Assembly: GCA_021568835.1 (NCBI GenBank) | Contig: JAKGSH010000010.1 | Span: 1 to 64,000, forward strand | Direction: 5' to 3' | DNA: 64,000 nt | Source: Streptomyces sp. Tue 6430 | GTDB lineage: Bacteria > Actinomycetota > Actinomycetes > Streptomycetales > Streptomycetaceae | Part shown: positions 17,038 to 25,445 of the stretch, in pieces | Layout: each line of letters begins with the position of its first letter | How positions within the stretch are numbered: position 1 is the stretch's first letter | Notes under the pieces: generated by a model | What the model was told of the DNA's origin: nothing | Seen by the model: the letters and a program-made list of their open reading frames with translations, nothing else | Databases searched by the model: none | Position numbers and translations under genes: made by a program

Positions 17038-17973
17038 ATGATGGTCCCCGCGGTGCTGCTGCTGCTCGGTGCGCTGACCGCCGTCGTCGCCCCGCGGCTG
17101 CTCGCGCGGGCGGACTGGCCGGACCGTGAACCGGTGGTCGCGCTGTGGGTCTGGCAGTGCGTGGTGGCGGCGGTGCTGGTGTGCTGCGCGCTGGCGATGA
17201 CGCTGAGCGCCGCGGCCGCCTGGCAGGCGGTGCGCGGGCACGTCTTCGCGCCGGCCCCGCGCGCGGTCGTGGAGGCGTACGCCCTGAACGCGACCGGCCC
17301 CTGGGCGGCGGTGACCGCGCTGGTCCTGGCGGGCGCCGGGCTGTGGAGCGGGGCGATGCTGGTCCGCGAGATCGCCGCGGCGCGCACCAGACTGCGTCAC
17401 CAGCGTCACGAACTGAGCCTGCGGGCACCCCTGTTGCCGGGCGAGGAGCCCGCGGCCGGGCGGCTCGTGGTGCTGGAGGGTGAGCGGTCGGAGGCCTGGT
17501 GGCTGCCCGGCGGGGCGCCCCGGCTGGTCGTCACGACGGCCGCGCTGCGCCGTCTGAAGGGGCGCCGGCTGGACGCGGTCCTCGCGCACGAGCAGGGGCA
17601 CGCCCGGGCTCGGCACGACTGGCTGCTGCGCTGCTCGGCCGCGCTGGCCGCCGGTTTCCCGCAGGTGCCGGTGTTCGCCGCGTTCCGAGCCGAGATGCAC
17701 CGGCTGGTGGAGCTGGCCGCCGACGACACGGCCTCCCGCCGCTTCGGCAGACTGACGACCGCGCTCGCGCTGGTCGAGCTCAACGAGGACCGGGGCGTGT
17801 TCGGCCCCTCCCCCGGCCCGCAGGCCCACGTCCCGCAGCGGGTGCACCGGCTGCTGGCGGCCCCGGGCCGCCTCACCGCGGCCCGCCGGCTGCGGCTGAC
17901 GGCCGCGGCCGCGCTGGTCCCGGTGCTCCCGGTACTGGTGACGCTGGTACCGGCGCTGCGGACACTCGGCTGA
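17038..17973 (+). CDS. M56 family metallopeptidase (BlaR1-like protease domain)
   Basis: About 311 aa. Hydrophobic segments (near residues 5-22, 38-60, 85-110 and the C-terminal 285-305) flank a zinc protease site HEQGHARARHDWLL (HExxH) with downstream ELAADDTASR carrying the third ligand (E..D). It resembles the membrane-embedded protease half of BlaR1/MecR1, without a sensor domain. Such genes often sit beside a BlaI repressor, but none is visible here. Start ATG 17038 (MMVPAVLLLLGALTAVVA) is preferred over the GTG at 17029. Confidence 0.88.
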   Translation: MMVPAVLLLLGALTAVVAPRLLARADWPDREPVVALWVWQCVVAAVLVCCALAMTLSAAAAWQAVRGHVFAPAPRAVVEAYALNATGPWAAVTALVLAGAGLWSGAMLVREIAAARTRLRHQRHELSLRAPLLPGEEPAAGRLVVLEGERSEAWWLPGGAPRLVVTTAALRRLKGRRLDAVLAHEQGHARARHDWLLRCSAALAAGFPQVPVFAAFRAEMHRLVELAADDTASRRFGRLTTALALVELNEDRGVFGPSPGPQAHVPQRVHRLLAAPGRLTAARRLRLTAAAALVPVLPVLVTLVPALRTLG

Positions 17974-18028
17974 GGCGCCCCGGCCGACGGGTTGGCCCGG
18001 CACCCCGCAGTTCGGCGAGGATCACTTC

Positions 18029-18700
18029 ATGCACCCCCACCGCGTCGACTCCCCGCCCGCCCCGTCGCCGTACCGCACCGCCGTCCGTACGGCGATCGCC
18101 CTGGGCCTGTGCTCGCTCGCGCTGCTGATCCTGGTGGCCACCCGATGGCACCCCCTGATCTCCGCCGACGGGGACATCGCGCGCACGACCCACCGCTGGG
18201 CGGTCGCCGACCCCGACCTCACCCATGCCGGCCGCATCCTGACGGACTGGGTCTGGGACCCGCTGACGATGCGACTGCTGTGCGCGGCGGTGGCCGTGTG
18301 GCTGGTGTGGCGCCGCTCGGCGTGGTGGACGGCGGTGTGGCTGATCACGGTGTCGGCGATCGGCACCGCTCTCCAGCAGGGGCTCAAGGCCGCGGTCGAC
18401 CGCGCACGCCCGGTCTGGACCGACCCCGTCGACTCCGCCCACTACGCGGCCTACCCCTCCGGCCACGCCCTCACCGCCACCGTCGTCCTGGGCCTCCTCC
18501 TGTGGCTCCTGCACCGCCACGGTGCCGGCCCCGTCCTGTGGCGTACGGCGGTGACGGTGGCCGTCGTCTCGGTGGCGGGCGTCGGACTGACGCGCGTCTG
18601 GCTGGGGGTCCACTGGCCCACGGACGTCCTCGGCGGCTGGCTCATGGGCGCGACGCTCGTGTGCCTGGCGATCGCGGCGCACGTGAAGTGGCGGCCATGA
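18029..18700 (+). CDS. PAP2 family lipid phosphatase
   Basis: 223 aa, six predicted membrane helices. The three phosphatase motifs are complete: KAAVDRARP (KxxxxxxRP), YPSGH and TRVWLGVHWPTDVLGG (SRxxxxxHxxxD-like). It is probably an undecaprenyl-pyrophosphate or phosphatidate phosphatase at the membrane. Start ATG 18029 is 55 bases after the M56 stop. Confidence 0.92.
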   Translation: MHPHRVDSPPAPSPYRTAVRTAIALGLCSLALLILVATRWHPLISADGDIARTTHRWAVADPDLTHAGRILTDWVWDPLTMRLLCAAVAVWLVWRRSAWWTAVWLITVSAIGTALQQGLKAAVDRARPVWTDPVDSAHYAAYPSGHALTATVVLGLLLWLLHRHGAGPVLWRTAVTVAVVSVAGVGLTRVWLGVHWPTDVLGGWLMGATLVCLAIAAHVKWRP

Positions 18701-18841
18701 CCCGCCGGACGACCGCGCCCCCGTACGGCGACGGCCGTGCGCGCCCCGTGATCGGCGAGGGCCTGTTCGTCCGCGTGTTCCCCGACTCGGATCCTTGTAA
18801 GACGCATTCCCAGGGCCTGCCGCTTTTCTAGGATCGACACC

Positions 18842-19534
18842 ATGACCTCCACCGTGCTGTTCGACTTCTCCGGCATCCTCTTCCGCATCGAGTCCGCCGA
18901 GTCGTGGCTGCGGGCCGTGCTCGACGCGGCCGGTGCCGAGCTGTCCGAGGGCGAACTGCGGGAAACGGCTCGGGCGCTGGAGGCGGCCGGCGCGCTGCCC
19001 GGCGGGGCCTTTCCGGCGCGGATACCGGAGGAGCTGGCGGGCCTGTGGCAGGTGCGCGACGAGAGTGCGGAGCTGCACCGGGCCGCCTACACCGGGCTCT
19101 CCCGCCAGGTGCCGCTGCCCCACCCCGCCCTGCACGACGCGCTGTACGACCGGCACATGCGGCCGGCCGCCTGGGCGCCGTACCCGGACGCCCCGCACGT
19201 GCTGAGCGGCCTGCGCGAACGCGGGGTGCGGGTGGGTGTGGTGAGCAACATCGGGTGGGACCTGCGGCCGGTGTTCCGTGAGCACGGCCTCGACGCCTAC
19301 GTCGACGCCTACGTGCTGTCGTACGAGCACGGGGTGCAGAAGCCGGACCCGCGGCTGTTCGCGACGGCGTGCGAGGCGCTCGGCGCCGATCCGCGTGCCA
19401 CGCTGATGGTCGGCGACAGCCGGCCGGCCGACGGCGGGGCGGCGGCGCTCGGCTGCTCGGTGTATTTCGTCGAGCACCTGCCGACCGCCGAACGACCGGA
19501 CGGCCTGCGGCCGGTACTGGACCTGGTGGGCTGA
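18842..19534 (+). CDS. HAD-superfamily protein with atypical motif I
   Basis: 230 aa HAD fold with an alpha-helical cap (residues about 15-100). Motif I reads VLFDFSGILFRIE: the nucleophile Asp is kept, but the second Asp (the general acid/base, D-x-D) is Ser. Motif II is VGVVSNIGW, motif III lysine is in GVQKPDPRLF, and motif IV is MVGDSRPADGGAA. The replaced acid/base suggests reduced phosphatase activity or a different reaction. Start ATG 18842. Confidence 0.87.
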   Translation: MTSTVLFDFSGILFRIESAESWLRAVLDAAGAELSEGELRETARALEAAGALPGGAFPARIPEELAGLWQVRDESAELHRAAYTGLSRQVPLPHPALHDALYDRHMRPAAWAPYPDAPHVLSGLRERGVRVGVVSNIGWDLRPVFREHGLDAYVDAYVLSYEHGVQKPDPRLFATACEALGADPRATLMVGDSRPADGGAAALGCSVYFVEHLPTAERPDGLRPVLDLVG

Positions 19535-19593
19535 GAACCGCCGATCGCCCCACCGATATCGCATACCGCGCACTGCGTACCGCACTTCGCCTG

Positions 19594-19690
19594 CCGGCTA
19601 CCGGCTACCGGCTACCGGCTACCGGCTACCGGCTACCGGCTACCGGCTACCGGCTACCGGCTACCGGCTACCGGCTACCGGCTACCGGCT
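19594..19690. repeat. 7-bp tandem repeat (CCGGCTA), 13.9 copies
   Basis: Thirteen perfect copies of CCGGCTA followed by CCGGCT, 97 bases without a mismatch. It is placed between the convergent HAD and DUF2630 genes. Perfect short repeats of this kind change length by strand slippage. A shorter relative (CCGGCCA) lies at 31974-32007. Confidence 0.97.
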
Positions 19691-19706
19691 GAGGGTACGT
19701 GGTGGG

Positions 19707-20072
19707 TCAGCTGCGGTAGCCCTCCACCGGCGACGAGGGCCGCACCCGCGCGTCGTCCGGGTTCTCCCCGAACCCGGCCTTGGCACGCCGCCGGCGCAGC
19801 AGGTCCCGGTACTGCCGGTACTGCCGGTACTGGTCGAGGGCGCGCTCCAGTTCGCCGAGCCGCTGCTGTTCGGCGGTGTCGTCGATCCGGCCGGCCGCCA
19901 GGTCCTCCCGCAGCCTGCGCTCGTCCTCGACCAGCGCCGTGATCCAGGTGAGGATCTCCCGGCCCTGTCCGTTGTCGTCCGTTGTCGGCTGCCACGGCGC
20001 CGCGCCCTCCTCGGCCGGGTCGCGTGGCGACCGATCGGGCGGAGCCCTCGAAAAGGTGCCTGAGGATACCAT
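19707..20072 (-). CDS. DUF2630 family protein
   Basis: The C-terminal 85 or so residues match DUF2630: ILTWITALVEDERRLREDL at the start, then a charged helix (GELERALDQYRQYRQYRDLL), LLRRRRAKAGFGENPDD and the VEGYRS end. These are short acidic/basic helical hairpins of unknown function. The start is uncertain: ATG 20072 (MVSSGTFSRAPP) gives 121 aa with a non-conserved N-terminus, and family members usually begin near 19965. The repeated YRQ codons (QYRQYRQYRD) are a small internal expansion. Convergent with the HAD gene across the 7-bp repeat. Confidence 0.75.
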   Translation of the reverse strand: MVSSGTFSRAPPDRSPRDPAEEGAAPWQPTTDDNGQGREILTWITALVEDERRLREDLAAGRIDDTAEQQRLGELERALDQYRQYRQYRDLLRRRRAKAGFGENPDDARVRPSSPVEGYRS

Positions 20073-20175
20073 CGGGCCAGAAGTGCACCTGCTCTGGACG
20101 ATCCCCCGCGTCGCCCAGAGCAGGCGGCTCCCGGTACGCCTCCGCGACGGATCCGACCGGGCCGCGTTGAGTATA

Positions 20176-20196
20176 GTTGGCTGGCAGCCAGTCAAC
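20176..20196. promoter_or_regulatory. Probable TetR operator overlapping its own promoter
   Basis: GTTGGCTGGCAGCCAGTCAAC is a 21-bp inverted repeat with one mismatched pair, ending 14 bases before the TetR start. A -10-like TATAG (20172-20176) adjoins it. Position and symmetry fit autorepression by the TetR-family protein. Confidence 0.65.
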
Positions 20197-20210
20197 GCAG
20201 GAGTTACAGG

Positions 20211-20906
20211 ATGTCCCCGCGCAGCGCCTCGGTCAATGAAGAATTGCGTCGGCGTTCCCGGGAACGGCTCCTCCAGGCGGCCGTCGAGCTGGTCAGCGAG
20301 CGCGGGTACGAGGCGACGACGCTCGGCGACATCGCGGACCGGGCGGGATCGGCCCGCGGCCTGGTGTCGTACTACTTCCCGGGCAAGCGCCAGCTGGTGC
20401 AGTCGGCCGTGCACCGGCTGATGCACCGCACCCTGGAGGAGGCGCTGGAGCGCGAGCCGCGCGTCGAGGACGGCCGGGAGCGGATGGCGCGGGCCCTCGA
20501 CGCGATCCTGGGGCTGGCGCGAGACCGGACGGTGCTGATGCGCCAGCACATGGCGGGACTGCTCCAGGCGGAGGGGTTCGTGCAGTGCCCCGAACAACAG
20601 CGGCTGGCCGAACTGCTGCGGGACACGGTGTCCCGGCACGGCTCGCCGGACGCCGACACCGACTACCCGATGCTGCGCTCCCTGCTCATGGGCGCCGTCT
20701 ACGCGATGGTGTTGCCGAACCTGGACATGCCCCTGGCGCCGCTGCGGGCCGAACTGTTCAGGCGGTACCGGCTGGACTGGGCCCAGGGGTTCCCGCCGGA
20801 CACCGAGGCGTCCGGCGGGGCGCGCGACACCGATTTCTCACGTTTCTTCGCGACGGGCCGACCGGCTTCGTCCGGTCCGCGGACCACGGACCGGACGAAG
20901 CACTGA
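20211..20906 (+). CDS. TetR/AcrR family transcriptional regulator
   Basis: 231 aa. The N-terminal TetR helix-turn-helix is clear: RERLLQAAVELVSERGYEA, TLGDIADRAGSARGLVSYYF. The ligand-binding half is helical (residues about 85-200) with no recognised ligand motif. The last 30 or so residues are Pro/Thr/Gly low complexity. Start ATG 20211 has GGAG at 20200-20203. The inverted repeat just upstream suggests autoregulation; no divergent target is obvious, since the DUF2630 gene start lies about 100 bases away. Confidence 0.92.
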   Translation: MSPRSASVNEELRRRSRERLLQAAVELVSERGYEATTLGDIADRAGSARGLVSYYFPGKRQLVQSAVHRLMHRTLEEALEREPRVEDGRERMARALDAILGLARDRTVLMRQHMAGLLQAEGFVQCPEQQRLAELLRDTVSRHGSPDADTDYPMLRSLLMGAVYAMVLPNLDMPLAPLRAELFRRYRLDWAQGFPPDTEASGGARDTDFSRFFATGRPASSGPRTTDRTKH

Positions 20907-20991
20907 CGAAGCCCCGGCACCGGACGGAGCCCGGGGACAGGACTGAGCCCGAGGACCGGACGGAGCCCGGGGGCGGGCCGAAAGCCGTCGA

Positions 20992-22493
20992 TCAGTCGAA
21001 GTAGTCCGGCTGCGTCTGGACGTTCAGCTCACGCAGTCGCACGTGCTTCGCCGGGTCCGTGCGCCGGTCGTCGATCTTCAGCACGTCGAAGCCCTTGGCG
21101 ATGTCGTTCGAGTAGATGTAGCCGTTGTAGTAGTACGCCGACCAGGGGCCGGCGGTCGTCAGCCGCTCGGTGTTGACCGGGCCGCGCTCGAAGTAGGCGA
21201 TCTCCTGCGGGTGGGCGGAGTCGGTGAAGTCCCAGACGGAGACGCCGCCCTGGTACCAGGCCTGGACCATGATGTCCTTGCCCTTGACCGGGATCAGCGA
21301 GCCGTTGTGCGCGACGCAGACCTCGGTCGGCGCCTGGGGGCGGTCGATCTTGAAGTAGCTGCGGAAGACGAGCTTGCGCCTGTCGCCCTTGCCGACGATG
21401 TCGTAGATGCCGTCGGCCCCTTGTTCGGGCCGATCTCCGCGGTGCAGGTGGCCGCGCCGCCGCCCCCCAGTTCGTCGGTGAAGACGACCTTGTTCGCTTT
21501 CTGGTTGAAGGTCGCCGAGTGCCAGAACGCGAAGTTCACGTTGTCCTGGACCCGGTCGATGACCTTCGGGTTCTCCGGGTCCTCGATCGAGAACAGGATG
21601 CCGTCACCCATGCAGGCGCCCGCCGCCAGGTCCTTCTCCGGCAGCACGGTGATGTCGTGGCATCCGGTCGTCTTGGAGACGCCGGGGTTGGTGGGCCCGC
21701 CCGGGTTGCCGCCGCCGTCCGCTCCCTCACCCGGGAACAGCACCGGGAAGTTCACGACGGCGGCCTTCTCCGGCGCCTTGCGCGGCACCTTGATGATCGA
21801 GATGCCGTCGTGCGGGGGCCGGCAGTCGGGGTAGGCCGCGTTGGGCGAGTACGACGAGACGTAGACGTAGACGTTCTTGCGCTCGGGCACCAGCGTGTGG
21901 GTGTGCGAACCGCAGGCGGTCTCGACGGCGGCGACGTACTTCGGGTTCGCCTTGTCGCTGATGTCGAAGACCTTCATGCCCTCCCACGAGGACTTCTCGG
22001 TCGCGGGCTGCGTGGTGCTGTGGCAACTGCTGTCGCTGCGCGAGGAGTCGGTGGACAGGAACAGCAGGTCCCCGGAGACGGAGACGTCGTTCTGCGAGCC
22101 GGGGCACAGCACCTGGGAGACCGTCTTCGGGGCCTTCGGGTCGCTGATGTCGAAGACGCGGAAGCCGTCGTAGTTGCCGGAGAAGGCGTACTTGCCCTGG
22201 AAGGCCAGGTCGGTGTTGGTGCCGGGCAGCAGGTCCTTGGGGATGTTGGCGAGATGCTCGATGTTGGCGGAGTGGACGATCTCGTCCTGGCCGGGTATCT
22301 CGCCGTCGGCGATCGCCTCGGCCACATCGGCCCGCGCCTCCTGTGACACTTCGCGCTCCACGGCCGGGCCGTCCCCCGGGTCGGGGGTCGCGGCGGCCGG
22401 TACCGCCGAGAGCAGCGTGGCCAGGAGTCCGGCACAGGCCGCGACAACTCCGAGCCGTCTGTGCCGCGTTCGGGATTCTTTCAACAGGATCAC
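20992..22493 (-). CDS. Secreted LVIVD-repeat beta-propeller protein (one frame break)
   Basis: About 500 aa after repair. Start GTG 22493 (VILLKESRTRHRRLGVVAAC) has an ideal GGGAGG site and leads a Sec signal peptide ending near AVPAAATPDP. The mature part has repeated blades of LVIVD type (YDGFRVFDISDPKAPKTV, WEGMKVFDISDKANPKYV, FSIEDPENPKVIDRV, GVSVWDFTDSAHPQEIAY). The missing G near 21421 (AAGGGGCC should be AAGGGGGCC) joins it to ADGIYDIVGKG and the C-terminus ending QTQPDYFD at 20992. The role is unknown, probably a surface binding protein. Divergent from the DUF305 gene. Confidence 0.85.
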
Positions 22494-22693
22494 TGCGTCC
22501 TCCCTAGTCGCCGTCCACAGGGAACGGTTCACGGTCCTCCGAAGTATCGTCTTCATCATGCACATATCAACAGTCGGCAACGCATTCGTCATGAATGTTT
22601 TCGACCGGTGAGGCGCAGACTCGTACCAGGGCGGTCCGGGACCGTCCGCTCACTCATGGCCGGTTCTGAACTCGCCAGTATCTGGAGGTCGTT

Positions 22694-23337
22694 GTGCCCG
22701 TCCGCCGTGCGCCCCTTGCCGCCGTCGCGTTGTTCGCCCTGGCCCTGACGGGCTGTGACGCCGGGTCGGACTCCGAGTCGGGCGCGGCAGCCGGGCCGTC
22801 GGTGATCGTGCCGGGGAAGCCGGGAGAGGCCAACCGGACGCTCTCCGCCGAGGACGCGGCGAAGCAGCGCGTCGACGACGACACCCCCAACAGCGCGGAC
22901 ATCGACTTCGCCCGGATGATGATCGAGCACCACCGCCAGGCCCTGGAGATGACCGGACTGGCCCCGGAACAGGGGGAGTCGGCGAAGGTCAAGGCGCTCG
23001 CCTCCCGGATCACCGCGGCGCAGGGCCCGGAGATCGAGGCCATGGAGAGCTGGCTGGCGACCTACGACAAGGACGGCAGCGGCGGCGCGGGCGGCGGACA
23101 CGAGCACGCCGCGATGCCCGGGATGGCGACCGAGGCGCAGCTGAAGAAACTGCGGGCGGCGAACGGCAAGGCCTTCGACCAGCTCTTCCTGACCTTGATG
23201 ATCACTCACCACGAGGGGCGATCACCATGGCCGCGGACGTCAAGGCGCAGGGGAACAACGTACGGATCGAGGAGATGGCCGACGACGTCGTCGCGGAGCA
23301 GACGACGGAGATCACGCGGATGCGCGCGATGCTCTGA
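22694..23337 (+). CDS. DUF305 lipoprotein (one frame break)
   Basis: About 214 aa after repair. GTG 22694 follows CTGGAGG. The signal peptide ends in the lipobox ALTGC (residues about 16-20). DUF305 ferritin-like four-helix motifs are present: ARMMIEHHRQALEMTGLA and LMITHHEGAI. A G is missing at about 23219 (GAGGGGCGATC should be GAGGGGGCGATC); repair yields EGAITMAADVKAQG and the stop at 23335-23337. DUF305 proteins are implicated in metal handling at the cell surface, but the exact role is open. Confidence 0.87.
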
Positions 23338-23339
23338 CA

Positions 23340-23690
23340 CGCGCTCCAGGCCCCGCCGGCGGCATCCTCGTCCTGCTCGGCCTGCCGCCCGGGCCGGGCG
23401 CGGTGGTGGGGGCGGCGGTTCCGGCGCCGGTCCTCGGCGGTGCGGGCCGCGTGATGTTCGGGACCGTCGCGGCGAGCGGGCCGCGGACGCCGGCCGGGGT
23501 CGGCTCCGAGGGCAGCCACGACCTGACCGTGGTGGCCGTCTCGGTGGCGACGGGTGCGCCGCCGATGGGCGCGCCGACGGTCCACGAGAAGTTCCCCGAC
23601 TGGTTCCGGACGGTGATGGACAGCGGCATCAGCGCGGGCCGCGTGACCGCGATCATCCCGAATCCGCCGTTCGGCCCCCTTCCCCGGCGC
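23340..23690 (+). pseudogene. Decayed C-terminal relic of an NCS2 (uracil/xanthine) permease
   Basis: The frame directly after the DUF305 stop reads VPAPVLGGAGRVMFGTVAAS, then ...GPRTPAGVGSEGSHDLTVV, then EKFPDWFRTVMDSGISAG and VTAIIPNPPFG. This follows the C-terminal quarter of nucleobase:cation symporter-2 proteins (normally PVLGGAGxVxFG, SGIRTL, FPDWFQTxxxSGIS, LLNLLF). Many hydrophobic residues are replaced by Pro (IRTL to PRTP, LLN to IIPNP), which would break helices. No start, no N-terminal part and no own stop are visible. I infer an old deletion remnant under no selection. Confidence 0.7.
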
Positions 23691-23708
23691 GGTGGTTCGA
23701 GCGGTGGT

Positions 23709-24085
23709 TCACCCCGCGCGAAGACGCCGGACCTCGCGGTCGGCGGCCTCGAGGACGGCGTCGAGGAGCCCCGGGAAGAGATCGTCCAGGTCGTCCTTGC
23801 GCAGGCCGTTCATCTTGGCCGTGCCCGGTAGACCTGCCGCAGGACGCCGGCTTCGCGCAGCACCCGGAAGTGGTGCGTGGTGGTCGACTTGGTGACCGGC
23901 AGGTCGAAGCGGGAACAGGAGAGCTCGTCGCCGTCGGCGGCGAGTTCTCGCACGATCCGCAGGCGCATCGGATCGGAGAGCGCGTGCAGCACGGCCTCCA
24001 GCCGGATCTCCTCGCACGCCGGATGCGGGAGATCACGGCTGCTCACTGCGGGGCGGTCACGGCGGCTCCACTTCGTCGGGAACAC
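23709..24085 (-). CDS. ArsR-family winged-helix regulator (one frame break)
   Basis: About 125 aa. The ArsR-type HTH is clear: LEAVLHALSDPMRLRIVREL, then VTKSTTTHHFRVLREAGVLR. A G is missing near 23829 (TACCGGGCA should be TACCGGGGCA); repair gives YRGTAKMNGLRKDDLDDLFP and ends VRRLRAG at 23709. There is no cysteine metal-site pair in the usual positions, so it is likely not a metal sensor. The start is uncertain: GTG 24085 and GTG 24046 both lack a good ribosome site. It is divergent from the old yellow enzyme gene across a strong dyad, and probably represses it. Confidence 0.85.
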
Positions 24086-24090
24086 TCATG

Positions 24091-24142
24091 GTACGAGATC
24101 CATCGTAGTTTGACATTCGACGTACTACGATGCCTATCGTAC
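24091..24142. promoter_or_regulatory. 52-bp nested inverted repeat between ArsR and OYE genes
   Basis: CATCGTAGT (24101-24109) and ACTACGATG (24124-24132) are a perfect 9-bp inverted repeat. Outside it, GTACGA (24091-24096) and TCGTAC (24137-24142) form a second perfect pair about the same centre, each 4 bases beyond the inner arms. TTGACA (24110-24115), a -35-like hexamer, lies in the middle. This is an operator candidate for the ArsR-family protein, able to control both divergent promoters. Confidence 0.75.
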
Positions 24143-24179
24143 GAGTCGACCACCGGCCCCGTGACGAATGGAGTCCGCC

Positions 24180-25258
24180 GTGAGCGCGCTCTTCCAGCCC
24201 TACTCCCTGCGCGACGTGACGATCCCCAACCGGGTGTGGATGCCGCCCATGTGCCAGTACTCGGCCGCCCCCGAGGGCCCGCTGACCGGCGTCGCCACCG
24301 ACTGGCACTTCGCGCACTACGCGGCCCGCGCGACGGGCGGTACCGGCCTGATCGTCGTCGAGGCCACCGCCGTGTCCCCGGAGGGCCGCATCTCGCCGTA
24401 CGACCTCGGCATCTGGAACGACACCCAGGTCGAGGCGTTCCGCCGGATCACCCGGTTCCTCGTCGGGCAGGGCACCGTCCCCGCGATCCAGCTCGCCCAC
24501 GCCGGCCGCAAGGCCTCCACCGACCGGCCCTGGAAGGGCGGGGCGCCCGTGGGACCGCAGGCGCACGGATGGCAGCCGGTGGGGCCGAGCCCGGTCCCCT
24601 TCGCCGAGACCCACCCGGTGCCGAGCGAGCTGACCACCCATCAGATCGCGCGGATCGTCGGCGAGTTCCAGGACGCGGCACGGCGCGCTCTCGCCGCCGG
24701 CTTCGAGATCGCCGAGATCCACGGCGCCCACGGCTACCTGATCGGCAACTTCCTCTCCCCGCACTCCAACCACCGCACCGACGAGTACGGCGGCTCCTAC
24801 GAGAACCGCACCCGGTTCGCGCTGGAGGTCGTCGACGCCGTACGGGCCGTGTGGCCCGACGGCAAGCCGCTGTTCTTCCGCATCTCCGCGACCGACTGGC
24901 TGGAGGAGGGCGGCTGGACCCCCGACGAGACGGTCCGCTTCGCCCGTGAGCTGCACGCACACGGCGTGGACCTGCTGGACGTGTCCACCGGCGGCAACGC
25001 CTCGGACGCGCGGATCCCGGCCGGTCCGGGTTACCAGGTCCCGTTCGCCGCGCGGGTGAAGGCCGAGACGCCGATGCCGGTCGCCGCGGTGGGCCTGATC
25101 ACCGACGCCGGGCAGGCCGAGAAGATCCTGGTCAACGGCGAGGCGGACGCGGTGCTGCTCGGCCGCGAGCTGCTGCGCAACCCTCCTGGGCACGGCAGGC
25201 GGCACGCGAGAGGGGCGCCGAGGTGCGGGTGCCGGACCAGTACCACCGGTCGGTGTGA
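24180..25258 (+). CDS. Old yellow enzyme (YqjM-like NADH:flavin oxidoreductase), one frame break
   Basis: About 359 aa. GTG 24180 follows ATGGAG and gives VSALFQPYSLRDVTIPNRVW. YqjM-class features: PPMCQYSA (active-site Cys), QLAHAGRKAS, EIHGAHGYLIGNFLSP (substrate-binding His pair), NHRTDEYGGSYENR and the phosphate-site GLITDAGQAEKIL. It is an FMN ene-reductase acting on activated double bonds. One C is missing near 25184 (AACCCTCC should be AACCCCTCC); repair restores RNPSWARQAARERG and the conserved end PDQYHRSV, stop 25256-25258. Probably regulated by the divergent ArsR protein. Confidence 0.9.
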
Positions 25259-25294
25259 GCCCCGGGCCCGTGGTCGGTGTGAGCCCCGGGCCCG
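25248..25294. repeat. 23-bp direct duplication spanning the OYE stop codon
   Basis: GGTCGGTGTGAGCCCCGGGCCCG occurs at 25248-25270 and 25272-25294. The first copy contains the OYE stop. A second pair of repeats (GCGCGCTCGGGCGGGCGCC, about 25313-25352) follows. The rest of the gap to 25445 holds no gene. Confidence 0.85.
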
Positions 25295-25445
25295 GTCGGT
25301 CGAGCACCATCGCGCGCTCGGGCGGGCGCCGCGGCGCGCTCGGGCGGGCGCCGGTGGACACCGTCCCGCCGGCCCAGGCGGTGCGGACCGGCCGGGTGGC
25401 GGCGCGGCGTGACGCGCTCGGCCGCGCCGCCCCCGGCGAGTGGCA

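Noticed and set aside
19594..19690. Possible CRISPR array
   Set aside because: The unit is only 7 bp with no unique spacers and no cas genes nearby; it is a simple tandem repeat.
24057..24089. Ten-codon ORF (MSVPDEVEPP) before the ArsR gene as a leader peptide
   Set aside because: No ribosome site, no Cys or regulatory codon cluster, and it overlaps the likely 5' end of the ArsR gene.
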